From: Nakamurella alba
GTDB lineage: Bacteria > Actinomycetota > Actinomycetes > Mycobacteriales > Nakamurellaceae
Length of the DNA stretch: 64,000 nt
Assembly: GCF_009707545.1 (NCBI RefSeq)
Contig: NZ_WLYK01000006.1
Location: forward strand, 186,001 to 250,000
Reading direction: 5' to 3'
Part shown: one piece after another, positions 44,684 to 52,595 of the stretch
Layout of the letters: every line of letters starts with the position of its first letter
Numbering within the stretch: position 1 is the stretch's first letter
Notes under the pieces: generated by a model
Told to the model about the DNA's origin: nothing
Databases searched by the model: none
What the model saw: only the letters and a program-made list of their open reading frames with translations
Position numbers and translations under genes: made by a program

Positions 44684-45648
44684 CACGTCTTCATCGCGGC
44701 GCCGAGCCGTCCGATGTCCTCGACCATGGTGTCGACGGAGATCGGCGCCAGGGCGACCTCGCCGCAGCCGGCGGCGCCGAGCTCGGCCATCCGGTGCAGG
44801 CAGCTGTCCAGGTCGCCGCTGATGGTCAACGCGTCGATCCACGAGTCCGGCATGTCCCGGGCCAGCGCCTCGGCGCCGCCCTTGCGCAGCTCGGCCAACT
44901 CCTCGTTGATCCCGATCGCCCCGGTCATCGGCCCCGGCTCCCCGGCCGCCAGGTACATCGCGACCACCGGCCGGGCCTTGAGCCTGGCCTCCTCGACCGT
45001 GTCGGCGAGGCTGAACAGCGCGAACGTCGAGATCGGTGTGTCCGCGCCGCTGCCGGCGGCGGCCATCAGACCGGACTGGGTGCCGACGAACTCCGGGGTG
45101 GAGAATACCGACAGCAGCAGTCCGTCGGCGATCTCACCGGTGAGGGCCGTCATCTTCGGTCCGGTGGCACCAATGTAGACCGGCGCGACCTCGGCCGGCG
45201 GGAACGCCAGCTGCACCTTGTCGAAGGTGAAACCGCCGTACTCACCGGACACCTCGGCCCCGGACAGCAGCAGCCGGACCGACTCGATGTAGCCGCGCAT
45301 GGTGCCCAGCGGCCGCGCGTGACCGATGCCCTGCTGGTCCAGCCAGCTGTTCACCCCGCTGCCCAGGCCGAGCCGGAACCGGCCGGGGTGGGCAGCGCTG
45401 AGGGTGCCGGTCTCCATCGCGGTGAGCGCGGGGTGCCGGACGAAGCAGGAGAGCACGCCGGTCCCGACCTTGAGAGTCTCGGTCGCGCCGAGCACCACGG
45501 CGGCGCCGGAGATCCCGCCGGTGAGGAAGTAGTCCTCCGAGCACCACACGGAGTCGAAGCCGTTCGACTCCAGGGCGCGTGAGACGGTGATCAGCTCGGA
45601 CGGGTGGAAGTTGCTGCCGAGCACGAAACCGACGGCAGGGTGGGTCAT
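44680..45648 (-). CDS. LLM class flavin/F420-dependent oxidoreductase
   Basis: 322 residues from the ATG complement of 45646-45648. A luciferase-like TIM barrel is indicated by GFVLGSNFHPSELITVSRALE, FDSVWCSEDYFLTGG, GRFRLGLGSGVNSWLDQQG and PVYIGATGPKMTALTGEIADG. The family includes FMN-dependent monooxygenases with a flavin reductase and F420-dependent dehydrogenases; no reductase gene is in the operon, which slightly favours F420. It overlaps both neighbours by 4 bp. Confidence 0.87.
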   Translation of the reverse strand: MTHPAVGFVLGSNFHPSELITVSRALESNGFDSVWCSEDYFLTGGISGAAVVLGATETLKVGTGVLSCFVRHPALTAMETGTLSAAHPGRFRLGLGSGVNSWLDQQGIGHARPLGTMRGYIESVRLLLSGAEVSGEYGGFTFDKVQLAFPPAEVAPVYIGATGPKMTALTGEIADGLLLSVFSTPEFVGTQSGLMAAAGSGADTPISTFALFSLADTVEEARLKARPVVAMYLAAGEPGPMTGAIGINEELAELRKGGAEALARDMPDSWIDALTISGDLDSCLHRMAELGAAGCGEVALAPISVDTMVEDIGRLGAAMKTW

Positions 45649-46565
45649 CTGGTGGCCTCTCGGAGGATCTCGTCGGATCCGAGGTCGATGGTGCCGATCT
45701 CGTGGAGTCCGTCCACGAAGCGGGCGAATGCAGGTCGGGTGCGCAGGACGTCGGCGGCGAGGGCGATGCCGTCGGCACGACGGTCGGCCCGCAGCAGCAG
45801 CACCGCCTGCCACAGGGTGGCCTCACGGTCCGCGCCGAGGGTCCGCTGGGCGCCGGCCAGCGCGGCCAGCGCGGCCTCGAGCTCGTCTCCGGTCACCGCA
45901 TCGGAGCCGGTGACCAGGCCGGGCGCGAAGACCGCGCCGAAGAAGATGTCGTAGGCCCGCTTGACGGCCAGGTCCCGGCGCAGTCCGGCCAACGGGTCCA
46001 CCGCGAAGTCCACCCGGAGATCGAGCGACGTCCCGAGCCAGGAGCCGGCCGGCCGCTCCGCCGAGATGATCCGCAGCGCAGCGGACATCGTGCCGCGGGC
46101 GTCGCCGCCGGCGGCCTGTCCCGCGTCGAGCGCACCGAGCAGCCGTTCCGCGAAGTCACCGTCGCCGGTGACCGCGGCCAGGGTGGACGGCAGCACGTCG
46201 TCGGTGGCTAGCATGTTGCCGATCGCGATCGCGCCGTCGCCGACCACCGCACCGCAGGACGGCACGCACTGCCGGCCGGTGAAGTGGGCGACGTTCCCGG
46301 CCGCGTCCATCAGCGCCACCTGTCGGATCTCCCGCGCCTCGTCGACCGCCAGCAGCTTCTCGAGCGCCTCCTGCACCGGCACGCCGGCCTCGATCAGGTC
46401 GAGACCCTGCGGACCGTAGGACACCTCGACGAACGACTGGGTGGCGACCACCCCCACGCCGGGCCGGGTGTGGTCGGCCACCGGGCCCACACCGAAGGCG
46501 TGGGTGGTGGTCGCGATCCCCAGATCTCCGGTCGCCGGGTCGCGGGCGATCACGGTGAAGGTCAT
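45645..46565 (-). CDS. DUF1028 domain protein (Ntn-hydrolase-like)
   Basis: 306 residues from the ATG complement of 46563-46565. The N-terminal 215 residues match DUF1028: TFTVIARDPATGDLGIATTT, VATQSFVEVSYGPQGLDLI, QVALMDAAGNVAHFTGRQC and the GNMLA stretch. A helical C-terminal region (ADREATLWQAVLLLRADRRADG) follows. DUF1028 resembles Ntn hydrolases and is often encoded with M20 peptidases and Opp transporters; its reaction is unknown. It overlaps the LLM and hydrolase genes by 4 bp each. Confidence 0.88.
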   Translation of the reverse strand: MTFTVIARDPATGDLGIATTTHAFGVGPVADHTRPGVGVVATQSFVEVSYGPQGLDLIEAGVPVQEALEKLLAVDEAREIRQVALMDAAGNVAHFTGRQCVPSCGAVVGDGAIAIGNMLATDDVLPSTLAAVTGDGDFAERLLGALDAGQAAGGDARGTMSAALRIISAERPAGSWLGTSLDLRVDFAVDPLAGLRRDLAVKRAYDIFFGAVFAPGLVTGSDAVTGDELEAALAALAGAQRTLGADREATLWQAVLLLRADRRADGIALAADVLRTRPAFARFVDGLHEIGTIDLGSDEILREATR

Positions 46566-47383
46566 GCCGCGGCCTCGCCGGGCTCCGCCGCGTCCAGGTG
46601 CGGCAGCAACAGGGCAAGGGTGCCGGTCGGGTCCTCCAGCGCCGGCAGGTGACCGACACCGGCCATCTCCACGAAGGTCCCGCGGACCGCATCGGCCATC
46701 AGCCGGCCGTGCGCGGGCGTGCAGGTGGCGTCGAACTCGCCGTTGACGATCAGAGCCGGGCAGCGGACCGCCGGCGCCCACCGCGAGGCGTCGGAGGCGA
46801 TGGTCGGACCCCACAGCGCGCGGATGGTGTCCAGCCCGTGCCGGTTGGTCAGATGGTGCACCGTCGCAAGGATGTCGGGTGCCGTGCCGGGTGCCGTCGC
46901 ATCGACGGCCACCTGCTCGAACGCCTTCTCCACCCCCAGGTCCTCCATCATCGCGATCAGCGCAGGGGTCTCGCCCGGCGGCGCCGGGGTGGAGAACAGG
47001 CAGCCGCCGAAGGACGCGAGCCCGGTGACCACCTCGGGCAGTTCACCCGCGAGGCCGACGATGATCGCGCCGCCGAGCGAACCGCCGACCAGGTGCAGTC
47101 GGTCCAGGCCGAGGGCGAGGATGACGTCGCGGTGGTCGGCGACCCAGGCCTCGACCCCGTACTCAACGCTGTCCGAGGACTCCCCGTGGCCGGCGGAATC
47201 CACGGCGTAGCAGACCCTGTCGACCGCGATCTCGCGGATCACGTCGAGCCAGAACTCCTTGCGCAGGTTCGTCGGGTGGACGAACCAGACCGGCGTCTTG
47301 GTGGTCGGCGTCTCCGGCCCGACCACCATCACCGAGATGGTGTTGCCGCTGCCAGAGGCGACGACGGTGCGGTACCGCAGCAT
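46562..47383 (-). CDS. Alpha/beta hydrolase
   Basis: 273 residues from the ATG complement of 47381-47383, which shares one base with the upstream stop (TGATG). The fold is indicated by YAVDSAGHGESSDSV, the nucleophile elbow HLVGGSLGGAII (Ser in GGSLGG), the acid region LIVNGEFDATC and catalytic His in GVGHLPALEDP. It is an esterase, lactonase or C-C hydrolase by family. In this operon it probably processes the imported compound or a product of the LLM enzyme. Confidence 0.87.
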   Translation of the reverse strand: MLRYRTVVASGSGNTISVMVVGPETPTTKTPVWFVHPTNLRKEFWLDVIREIAVDRVCYAVDSAGHGESSDSVEYGVEAWVADHRDVILALGLDRLHLVGGSLGGAIIVGLAGELPEVVTGLASFGGCLFSTPAPPGETPALIAMMEDLGVEKAFEQVAVDATAPGTAPDILATVHHLTNRHGLDTIRALWGPTIASDASRWAPAVRCPALIVNGEFDATCTPAHGRLMADAVRGTFVEMAGVGHLPALEDPTGTLALLLPHLDAAEPGEAAA

Positions 47384-47949
47384 CAGGAGGCGCCGACGGT
47401 GTCGAGGTCCAGCTCGTACGGGACCGGGCCGCTGTAGGTGGTGTGCCCCAGGCCCCGGGCATCGGTGGCCTCGGCGATGGTCTTGCTCGGCGGCACCTCG
47501 TCGCCGTCGGGCGCCGGCGAGCAGTGGAAGTGCCACATCGACCAGGTCGGGTTGCCCTCGCCGTCATTGCGCTTGTAGACCTCGGTCGCCCGGTAGCGGA
47601 GCCGGTGGTGCACGGGCTCCGGCAGGTCGTTCCCGTCCGCGTCACGCAGCTCGATGTGCGGGAAGATCCCCTCGGACACCACGTAACCCATGTCCCCGCT
47701 GACGTCGACCCGCAGCACCTTGTCCTCGGCGAGACCGAAGGTCGAGGTCCTGGCGTAGAACTGCCACAGCTCGTCCAGCTCGTCCACGCCGAAGTACGGG
47801 TGACCGTTCAGGTTGTACATCAGGTAGGTGTCGGTGCCGCTCGGGAACACCGTTCGCATCAGCGGGATGTTGACGTTGTAGTTCGAGTAGAACCACGTGG
47901 TGTGCAGACGCAGCAGTTCGGTCTCGTCCGCCGAGAAGTTCTGGGTCAC
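47383..47949 (-). CDS. NTF2-like (SnoaL-type) protein, first gene of the operon
   Basis: 188 residues from a GTG whose complement is 47947-47949, with GATGGAGG about nine bases upstream; an ATG ten codons earlier overlaps that site. The cone-shaped NTF2 fold is suggested by LLRLHTTWFYSNYNVNIPLM, GVDELDELWQFYARTS, MGYVVSEGIFPHIEL and the RYRATEVYKR/WSMWHFHCSP strands. Such proteins are isomerases, dehydratases, cyclases or ligand binders. The C-terminal tail (PPSKTIAEATDARGLGHTTYSG) is unusual. It is not close to a family of known function. Confidence 0.7.
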   Translation of the reverse strand: MTQNFSADETELLRLHTTWFYSNYNVNIPLMRTVFPSGTDTYLMYNLNGHPYFGVDELDELWQFYARTSTFGLAEDKVLRVDVSGDMGYVVSEGIFPHIELRDADGNDLPEPVHHRLRYRATEVYKRNDGEGNPTWSMWHFHCSPAPDGDEVPPSKTIAEATDARGLGHTTYSGPVPYELDLDTVGAS

Positions 47950-48010
47950 AGCAGTGTTCCTCCATCGGATGATCCGCAACGGCGGCGCTCCGACGCGCCC
48001 GCCTCTTCGG

Positions 48011-48070
48011 TGTAATGAAGTTACAACGCCGTCCCGGCACTCATGGTTTCGTTCTTGTAACGTCCTTACA
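48011..48070 (-). promoter_or_regulatory. Tandem TGTAA-N5-TTACA operators of the Opp/DUF1028 operon
   Basis: Two perfect copies: TGTAATGAAGTTACA at 48011-48025 and TGTAACGTCCTTACA at 48056-48070. Each has 5-bp arms around a 5-bp spacer, and they are 45 bp apart centre to centre, 62-121 bp upstream of the first operon gene. The spacing is about four helical turns, suitable for cooperative binding or looping. The TetR protein at 37347-38003 is the likely ligand-responsive partner. Confidence 0.7.
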
Positions 48071-48090
48071 CATCACTGGTGCCCGGACGA

Positions 48091-48123
48091 CGAAGGGCCC
48101 GGCCGTGGCGGCCGGGCCCTTCG
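48091..48123 (-). terminator. Hairpin terminator after mftD
   Basis: A perfect 14-bp stem, 48091-48104 with 48110-48123, and a GTGGC loop, 18 bp past the mftD stop. It separates the mycofactocin operon from the promoter of the leftward operon. Confidence 0.85.
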
Positions 48124-48141
48124 GGTGGAGCGATCGGGACG

Positions 48142-49368
48142 TCAGACGGGGACGCCCAGCCTGCGGTGGAAGCCGTCGGGGATCTCGACGGTGTCGGGGG
48201 TGAGTTGGTCGATGGATTTCAGGCCGAGCCCGAGGAGGGCGGAGTCGATGCCGCTGCGCAGGATGTCCAGGACGTTCCCGACGCCGGCTTCGCCGTTGGC
48301 GGCCAGGCCCCAGAGGTAGGCACGGCCGATCATCACGGTCCGGGCGCCCAGGGCGAGGGCCTTGACGACGTCGGAGCCGCGGGTGATGCCGCCGTCAAGG
48401 GCGATCTCGAGCTGGTGGCCGACGGCGTCGGCGATAGGCCCGAGGCAGCGGATCGGGGCAGGGGTGCCGTCGAGGTTGTTGCCGCCGTGGTTGGACACGG
48501 AGATGGCGTCGGCGCCGATGTCGACGGCCTGCTTCGCGTCGTCGATCCGGCAGACACCTTTGATCATGAACGGCTTGCCGGAGATCTGTGCCCAGGTGTC
48601 CCGCATCCAGGCGACGTCGTTCCAGCTGGGGGGTGGGGTGGTCATCCACTCGTAGTAGGCGCCAAAGAACGTCGGGCCCTTGGCCTCGCCGGGTTTCGCG
48701 AGGTTGGGTGCGGTGAGGTCGGGGATCTTCCCCGACCTGCCGAACTCGTACAGCCAGCCGGGTTTGGTGATCACCTTGGGCGCCATCCGGATCATGGTGC
48801 GCAGGTCGACCTTCTCCGGGATCTCCGGGCTGCCCCAGTCCCGGCCCATGGAGAACGACCAGTCCAGGGTGGCGATCAACGCCTTCGCGCCGGCGTCATG
48901 GGCGCGTTGCATGCGCTGGATCATGACGTCGCGATCGCCGGTCCAGTACATCTGGAAGAAGGTCCTGTCGTTGGCGGCGGCGACCTCCTCGACCGGTTTC
49001 GAGGCGAAGTTGGACAGGCCCATGATGGTGCCGCGGGAGGCGGCGGCCCGGGCGACGGCGACCTCGCCGTCGGGGTGCACGGCCTGCACCCCGGTGGGGC
49101 TGATGATCACCGGAAGCGAGATGTCCTGCCCGAGGAACCGTGTCGCCATCGACCGGTCGGCCTGGTGGCCGGCCACGTGCGGTGCGAACTCGATCAGCCG
49201 GAACGCGTCCTGGTTCCCGGCCAGCGACTGGCCCCGCTCGGACCCGGCGACCAAAGCGCCGAACACCGGCGCCGGCAAACGCTTGCGGGCCCGCTCCCGC
49301 GCCACCGCGACCGACTCGAACCACGGATTGGGCTTCCACGGGTTCGCCAACCAGGCCGGCCGGTTCAC
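48142..49368 (-). CDS. mftD: Mycofactocin system FMN-dependent dehydrogenase MftD
   Basis: 408 residues from a GTG whose complement is 49366-49368, overlapping mftC by 4 bp (GTGA). It is an alpha-hydroxy-acid-oxidase/lactate-dehydrogenase-type FMN barrel: LPVIISPTGVQAVHPDGEVA, FFQMYWTGDRDVMIQRM, SVSNHGGNNLDGTPAPI and ALDGGITRGSDVVKALALGA. In mycofactocin biosynthesis MftD oxidatively deaminates the cyclised Val-Tyr-derived intermediate (AHDP) to pre-mycofactocin. Location after mftABC confirms the assignment. Confidence 0.95.
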   Translation of the reverse strand: MNRPAWLANPWKPNPWFESVAVARERARKRLPAPVFGALVAGSERGQSLAGNQDAFRLIEFAPHVAGHQADRSMATRFLGQDISLPVIISPTGVQAVHPDGEVAVARAAASRGTIMGLSNFASKPVEEVAAANDRTFFQMYWTGDRDVMIQRMQRAHDAGAKALIATLDWSFSMGRDWGSPEIPEKVDLRTMIRMAPKVITKPGWLYEFGRSGKIPDLTAPNLAKPGEAKGPTFFGAYYEWMTTPPPSWNDVAWMRDTWAQISGKPFMIKGVCRIDDAKQAVDIGADAISVSNHGGNNLDGTPAPIRCLGPIADAVGHQLEIALDGGITRGSDVVKALALGARTVMIGRAYLWGLAANGEAGVGNVLDILRSGIDSALLGLGLKSIDQLTPDTVEIPDGFHRRLGVPV

Positions 49369-50594
49369 CGCCGCACCCCGGAGTCCGCGGGAAGCATGCC
49401 GGCGACCGGGCTCTCGTCGCACATGGAGACCGGCGTGCGGCGGAACAGCGTGAGCATGACCGGACCGTTCCGCAGCGGCTTGCTGTGCGAGTGATCGAGC
49501 GAGGGTTTCGGTGGCAGACCGGGTTCCACCTTCGACAGCGCCAACTCGCCGTAGCCTTTCACACATTCCGGGTCCGGACCGTCCAGCGGCAGACCGGTGA
49601 AGAACTTCGCCGCCATGCACCCGCCCCGGCAGGCATCGAACGCCGAGCACGACGCACACGCACCGCCCGACTGCGGACGGCGCAGCTCGGTGAACAACTC
49701 CGACGTCCGCCACACCCCGGCGAAACCACCCGTGTCGCGGACGTTCCCGGCCAGGAAGTTCTCGTGGATCGCGAACGGGCACGCATACACATCACCCACC
49801 GGGTCGATCAGGCACACCACCCGACCGGCCCCGCACAGGTTCAACCCGGGCAGCGCCTCACCGAATGCCGCCAGGTGGAAGAACGAGTCCCCGGTGAGCA
49901 CGTTCTCCCCGTTGGCGACCAGCCAGTCGTAGAGCTCGCGCTGCTGCGCGGCGGTCGGGTGCAGCTCGTCCCACACGTCCGCACCCCGGCCGGCCGGCCG
50001 CAGCCGGGTCAGCCGCAGCTGCGCGTTGTACCGGTCGGCGATCGCCTTGAACTCGTCCAGCTGGCCGATGTTCTGCCGGGTGCACACCACCGAGATCTTG
50101 AAGTTCACGAACCCGGCGGCGGCCAGGTTCTCCATCGCCCGGATCGCGGTGTCGAACGAACCGCGACCGCGGACGAAATCGTTGACCTCCGCGGTCGCGC
50201 CGTCCAGCGAGATCTGCACGTCCACGTAGTCCGAGGCCGCCAGCCTGCGCGCCACCTGCGGGTTGATCTTCACCCCGTTGGTGGAGAACTTCACCCCCAC
50301 CTTGTGCGCGGTGGCGTAGTCGACCAGCTCCCAGAAGTCCGGCCGCACAGTGGGTTCCCCACCGCCGATGTTCACGTAGAACACCTGCATCCGCTCCAGC
50401 TCGTCGATCACCGCCTTCGCCTCCGCCGTGGACAGCTCCCGCGGATCCCGCCGGCCCGAACTGGACAGGCAGTGCGCACACGCCAGGTTGCAGGCGTAGG
50501 TCAGCTCCCACGTCAGGCAGATCGGCGCATCCAGGCCGCGGGAGAAGTGCTCCACCAGCGGCAGCACCGCGGGCGGTCGTTCGAGGGTGGTCAT
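49365..50594 (-). CDS. mftC: Mycofactocin radical SAM maturase MftC
   Basis: 409 residues from the ATG complement of 50592-50594. Radical SAM motif CNLACAHC with Cys35, Cys39 and Cys42 binding the [4Fe-4S] cluster, GGGEP SAM motif, and a SPASM-type C-terminal domain rich in Cys (LCGAGRVVCLIDPVGDVYAC, GACASCSAFDACRGGC). MftC decarboxylates and cross-links the C-terminal Val-Tyr of MftA. Its start overlaps mftB by 4 bp. The tail beyond about residue 365 is longer than the core domain and His/Pro-rich. Confidence 0.96.
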   Translation of the reverse strand: MTTLERPPAVLPLVEHFSRGLDAPICLTWELTYACNLACAHCLSSSGRRDPRELSTAEAKAVIDELERMQVFYVNIGGGEPTVRPDFWELVDYATAHKVGVKFSTNGVKINPQVARRLAASDYVDVQISLDGATAEVNDFVRGRGSFDTAIRAMENLAAAGFVNFKISVVCTRQNIGQLDEFKAIADRYNAQLRLTRLRPAGRGADVWDELHPTAAQQRELYDWLVANGENVLTGDSFFHLAAFGEALPGLNLCGAGRVVCLIDPVGDVYACPFAIHENFLAGNVRDTGGFAGVWRTSELFTELRRPQSGGACASCSAFDACRGGCMAAKFFTGLPLDGPDPECVKGYGELALSKVEPGLPPKPSLDHSHSKPLRNGPVMLTLFRRTPVSMCDESPVAGMLPADSGVRR

Positions 50595-50875
50595 CGGTGA
50601 CGCTCCCTGATGGTCCGGGTCGCCGTCAACGTCCCCAGGGCCGCTTCGAAGGAGGCCAGCCGACGGGGATCATCGATCCCCGCCGCCACACAGGCCTCCC
50701 GGGCAGACGGGAACCGGGACAGCGACCGCACAACGGTCACCAGCGTCGGGTCCTTCAGGAAGGACAACCGACGGGTGCTGAACGAGTACAACAACGCGCC
50801 GAACGGCTCCGGCCGCACCTCCACGGAGGGATCCAGCTCGTAACCGCGACCGGCGTCGAAGAGGTCAGTAGACAC
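50591..50875 (-). CDS. mftB: Mycofactocin precursor-binding chaperone MftB
   Basis: 94 residues from a GTG whose complement is 50873-50875. A PqqD-like RiPP recognition domain is visible: FDAGRGYELDPSVEVRPEPF, ALLYSFSTRRLSFLKDP and the helical REACVAAGIDDP. It binds MftA and delivers it to MftC. Its first 11 bases overlap the end of mftA, so its translation depends on ribosomes finishing the precursor. The longer frame upstream is mftA read in the wrong phase. Confidence 0.93.
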   Translation of the reverse strand: MSTDLFDAGRGYELDPSVEVRPEPFGALLYSFSTRRLSFLKDPTLVTVVRSLSRFPSAREACVAAGIDDPRRLASFEAALGTLTATRTIRERHR

Positions 50876-50993
50876 CGCACATACCGTCGATCGAGACGTC
50901 CTCGACGAGCAGGTCCTGGACGACCAACTGTGACTCGTCGGTCTCGGTGTCGTTCTGGTCGGTGGCAACGGGGGCGACTGCGGTGTCGGACAT
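50865..50993 (-). CDS. mftA: Mycofactocin precursor peptide MftA
   Basis: 42 residues from the ATG complement of 50991-50993; AGGGGA five bases upstream supports it. The leader is acidic (TDQNDTETDESQLVVQDLLV), and the core ends IDGMCGVY, the canonical MftA C-terminus. The last Val-Tyr pair is decarboxylated and cross-linked by MftC and becomes the redox cofactor. It is the first gene of the leftward operon, has a 54-nt leader if the promoter at 51054-51084 is right, and overlaps mftB by 11 bp. Confidence 0.96.
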   Translation of the reverse strand: MSDTAVAPVATDQNDTETDESQLVVQDLLVEDVSIDGMCGVY

Positions 50994-51053
50994 GGATTCC
51001 CCTGACGTGGGTCCGGATGAGGCCGGGGCCGGGTCGGCGACCGGTTCCTCCGG

Positions 51054-51100
51054 ACCCTAATTGGCACCGGGTGCCGATTGTCAAGGAAGTCTGAGATAAT
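51054..51100. promoter_or_regulatory. Divergent mftA/mftR promoter with near-perfect 19-bp operator
   Basis: ATTGGCACCGGGTGCCGAT at 51060-51078 contains a perfect GGCACC-G-GGTGCC core. For mftA (minus strand) TTGACA lies at 51084-51079 and TAGGGT at 51059-51054, so the palindrome fills the spacer. For mftR a GATAAT -10 lies at 51095-51100 and the palindrome covers its -35 zone. Binding by MftR would block both. Confidence 0.65.
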
Positions 51101-51210
51101 CTGTCGTGGAACGGATGTCGACCCTCACCGGTCCCGTCCGGGATGACGGGACACGACCTGCCCGATCGGTCAGGTCACCCCGTGGGCATCGTCGCCGAAA
51201 GGAGGAGCGC

Positions 51211-51795
51211 ATGGCGGAGACCGGGCGGCCGGCGGTGACCAGCAGGGCCGAGCTGGAACGGATCTGCCTGGTCATGTTCGCCGATCGGGGCTTCGACGTG
51301 ACCTCCGTCGACGAGATCGCCGCGGCGGCGGGGATCGGCCGGCGCACCTTCTTCCGCTACTTCCCGTCGAAGAACGATGTGGTGTGGGGCGATTTCGACG
51401 GACAACTGCAGCAGTTCACCGCCTGGTTCGACCGTTGCCCACCTCAGGTGCCGGTGTCGACGGCGATCCGCGACGCGGTGCTGGACTTCAACACCTTCGA
51501 CGACGCGGCCACCGCATCGCTGCGGATCAGGATGGCGGTGATCCTCGATTCGCCTGCGCTGCAGGCGTACTCGACGTTGCGCTACGCTGCCTGGCGGGCC
51601 GTGATCGCGAACTTCGCCGCCCGGCGGCTCGGCGGGATCGAGCAGGACCTGCGTCCTCGCACGCTCGGCCATGTGGCGTTGGCGGCCTCGATCGCCGCGT
51701 ACGAGCAGTGGCTGGCGGACGGGGACTCGGACCTGTTGCCGCTGCTGCGTGAGTCCCTGGAGACCGTGTGCCCGACGAGTGGGGAGAACGCATGA
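51211..51795 (+). CDS. mftR: Mycofactocin system TetR-type regulator MftR
   Basis: 194 residues from ATG 51211, directly after GGAGGAGCGC. The HTH (FDVTSVDEIAAAAGIGRRTFFRYFPSKNDVVWGDF) is complete, and the FFRYFPSKNDVVWGDF segment is characteristic of MftR. In mycobacteria MftR represses the mft genes and responds to acyl-CoA. It is divergent from mftA across the palindrome at 51060-51078, and overlaps the SDR gene by 4 bp. Confidence 0.92.
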   Translation: MAETGRPAVTSRAELERICLVMFADRGFDVTSVDEIAAAAGIGRRTFFRYFPSKNDVVWGDFDGQLQQFTAWFDRCPPQVPVSTAIRDAVLDFNTFDDAATASLRIRMAVILDSPALQAYSTLRYAAWRAVIANFAARRLGGIEQDLRPRTLGHVALAASIAAYEQWLADGDSDLLPLLRESLETVCPTSGENA

Positions 51796-52595
51796 CGAAC
51801 GACAGGAGTCGGCCGTGGGCGGTCGTCACCGGGGCGGCCCGGGGGATGGGGCGGGCGGTGGCGCGGCAGTTGGCGGTGGCCGGGTTCGACCTGCTGCTGC
51901 TGGACACACCGTCGCCGGACCTGATCGAGGGCCTGGGCTACCGGCTGGCCACGGCCGACGAGCTGACCGACACCGTCCTGCAGTGCGAGGATTTCGGCGC
52001 CGCCGTGGTGGCGTTGCCGGTCGACGTGCGGGACGCCGCCGCCGTGTCCGCCGCGCTGGAACACGTGCCGGCAGGCCGGTTGCAGGCCGCGGTCGCGGTG
52101 GCCGGGATCATCGGCGCCGACAAACCGGCGTGGGAGTTCACCCCGGCCGAGTTGGACCTGGACCTGTCGGTCAACCTGCACGGCGTGGCCAACCTGGCCC
52201 GCGCCGCCGTCCCCGCTCTGCTGCACGCCCCCGGCGGGCACGGCCGGTTCGTCGCTGTGGTGTCCACCGCCGGCCAGACCGGCCTACCACGCCTCGCCGG
52301 GTACGTGGCCGCCAAACACGCCGCACTCGGCTACATCCGCGCCCTGGCCGCCGATCTCGGCCCGCACGGCGTCACCGCCAACGCCGTGCTGCCCGGATCC
52401 ACCCGCTCCGCCCTGCTCGACCACTCCGCCCACGTCTACGGCCTGCCCGACAAGGAGGCCTTCGCCCCCCACCAGCGCCTGCAACGGATCCTGGAACCCT
52501 CCGAGATCGCCGCCGCCGTCGCCTTCCTCGCCAGTCCCGCATCGTCGGCGATCACCGGCGCGGCGATCCACGTCGACGGAGGATTCGTCGGATGA
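51792..52595 (+). CDS. Mycofactocin-coupled SDR family oxidoreductase
   Basis: 267 residues from ATG 51792 (ATGA overlap with mftR). Classical SDR layout: VVTGAARGMGRAVARQLAVAG (nucleotide site), catalytic Ser in VVSTAGQTGLPRL, Tyr-x-x-x-Lys in GYVAAKHA, and the closing AAIHVDGGFVG. SDRs of this branch carry an insertion after the nucleotide site (here TPSPDLIEGLGYRLATADEL) and hold NAD tightly, passing electrons to mycofactocin. The alcohol or carbonyl substrate is unknown. Confidence 0.88.
   Translation: MTNDRSRPWAVVTGAARGMGRAVARQLAVAGFDLLLLDTPSPDLIEGLGYRLATADELTDTVLQCEDFGAAVVALPVDVRDAAAVSAALEHVPAGRLQAAVAVAGIIGADKPAWEFTPAELDLDLSVNLHGVANLARAAVPALLHAPGGHGRFVAVVSTAGQTGLPRLAGYVAAKHAALGYIRALAADLGPHGVTANAVLPGSTRSALLDHSAHVYGLPDKEAFAPHQRLQRILEPSEIAAAVAFLASPASSAITGAAIHVDGGFVG

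Noticed and set aside
50591-51067. A longer mftB starting upstream at about 51067
   Set aside because: The extra N-terminus is mftA and its leader read out of frame; the GTG at 50875 gives the normal MftB length.
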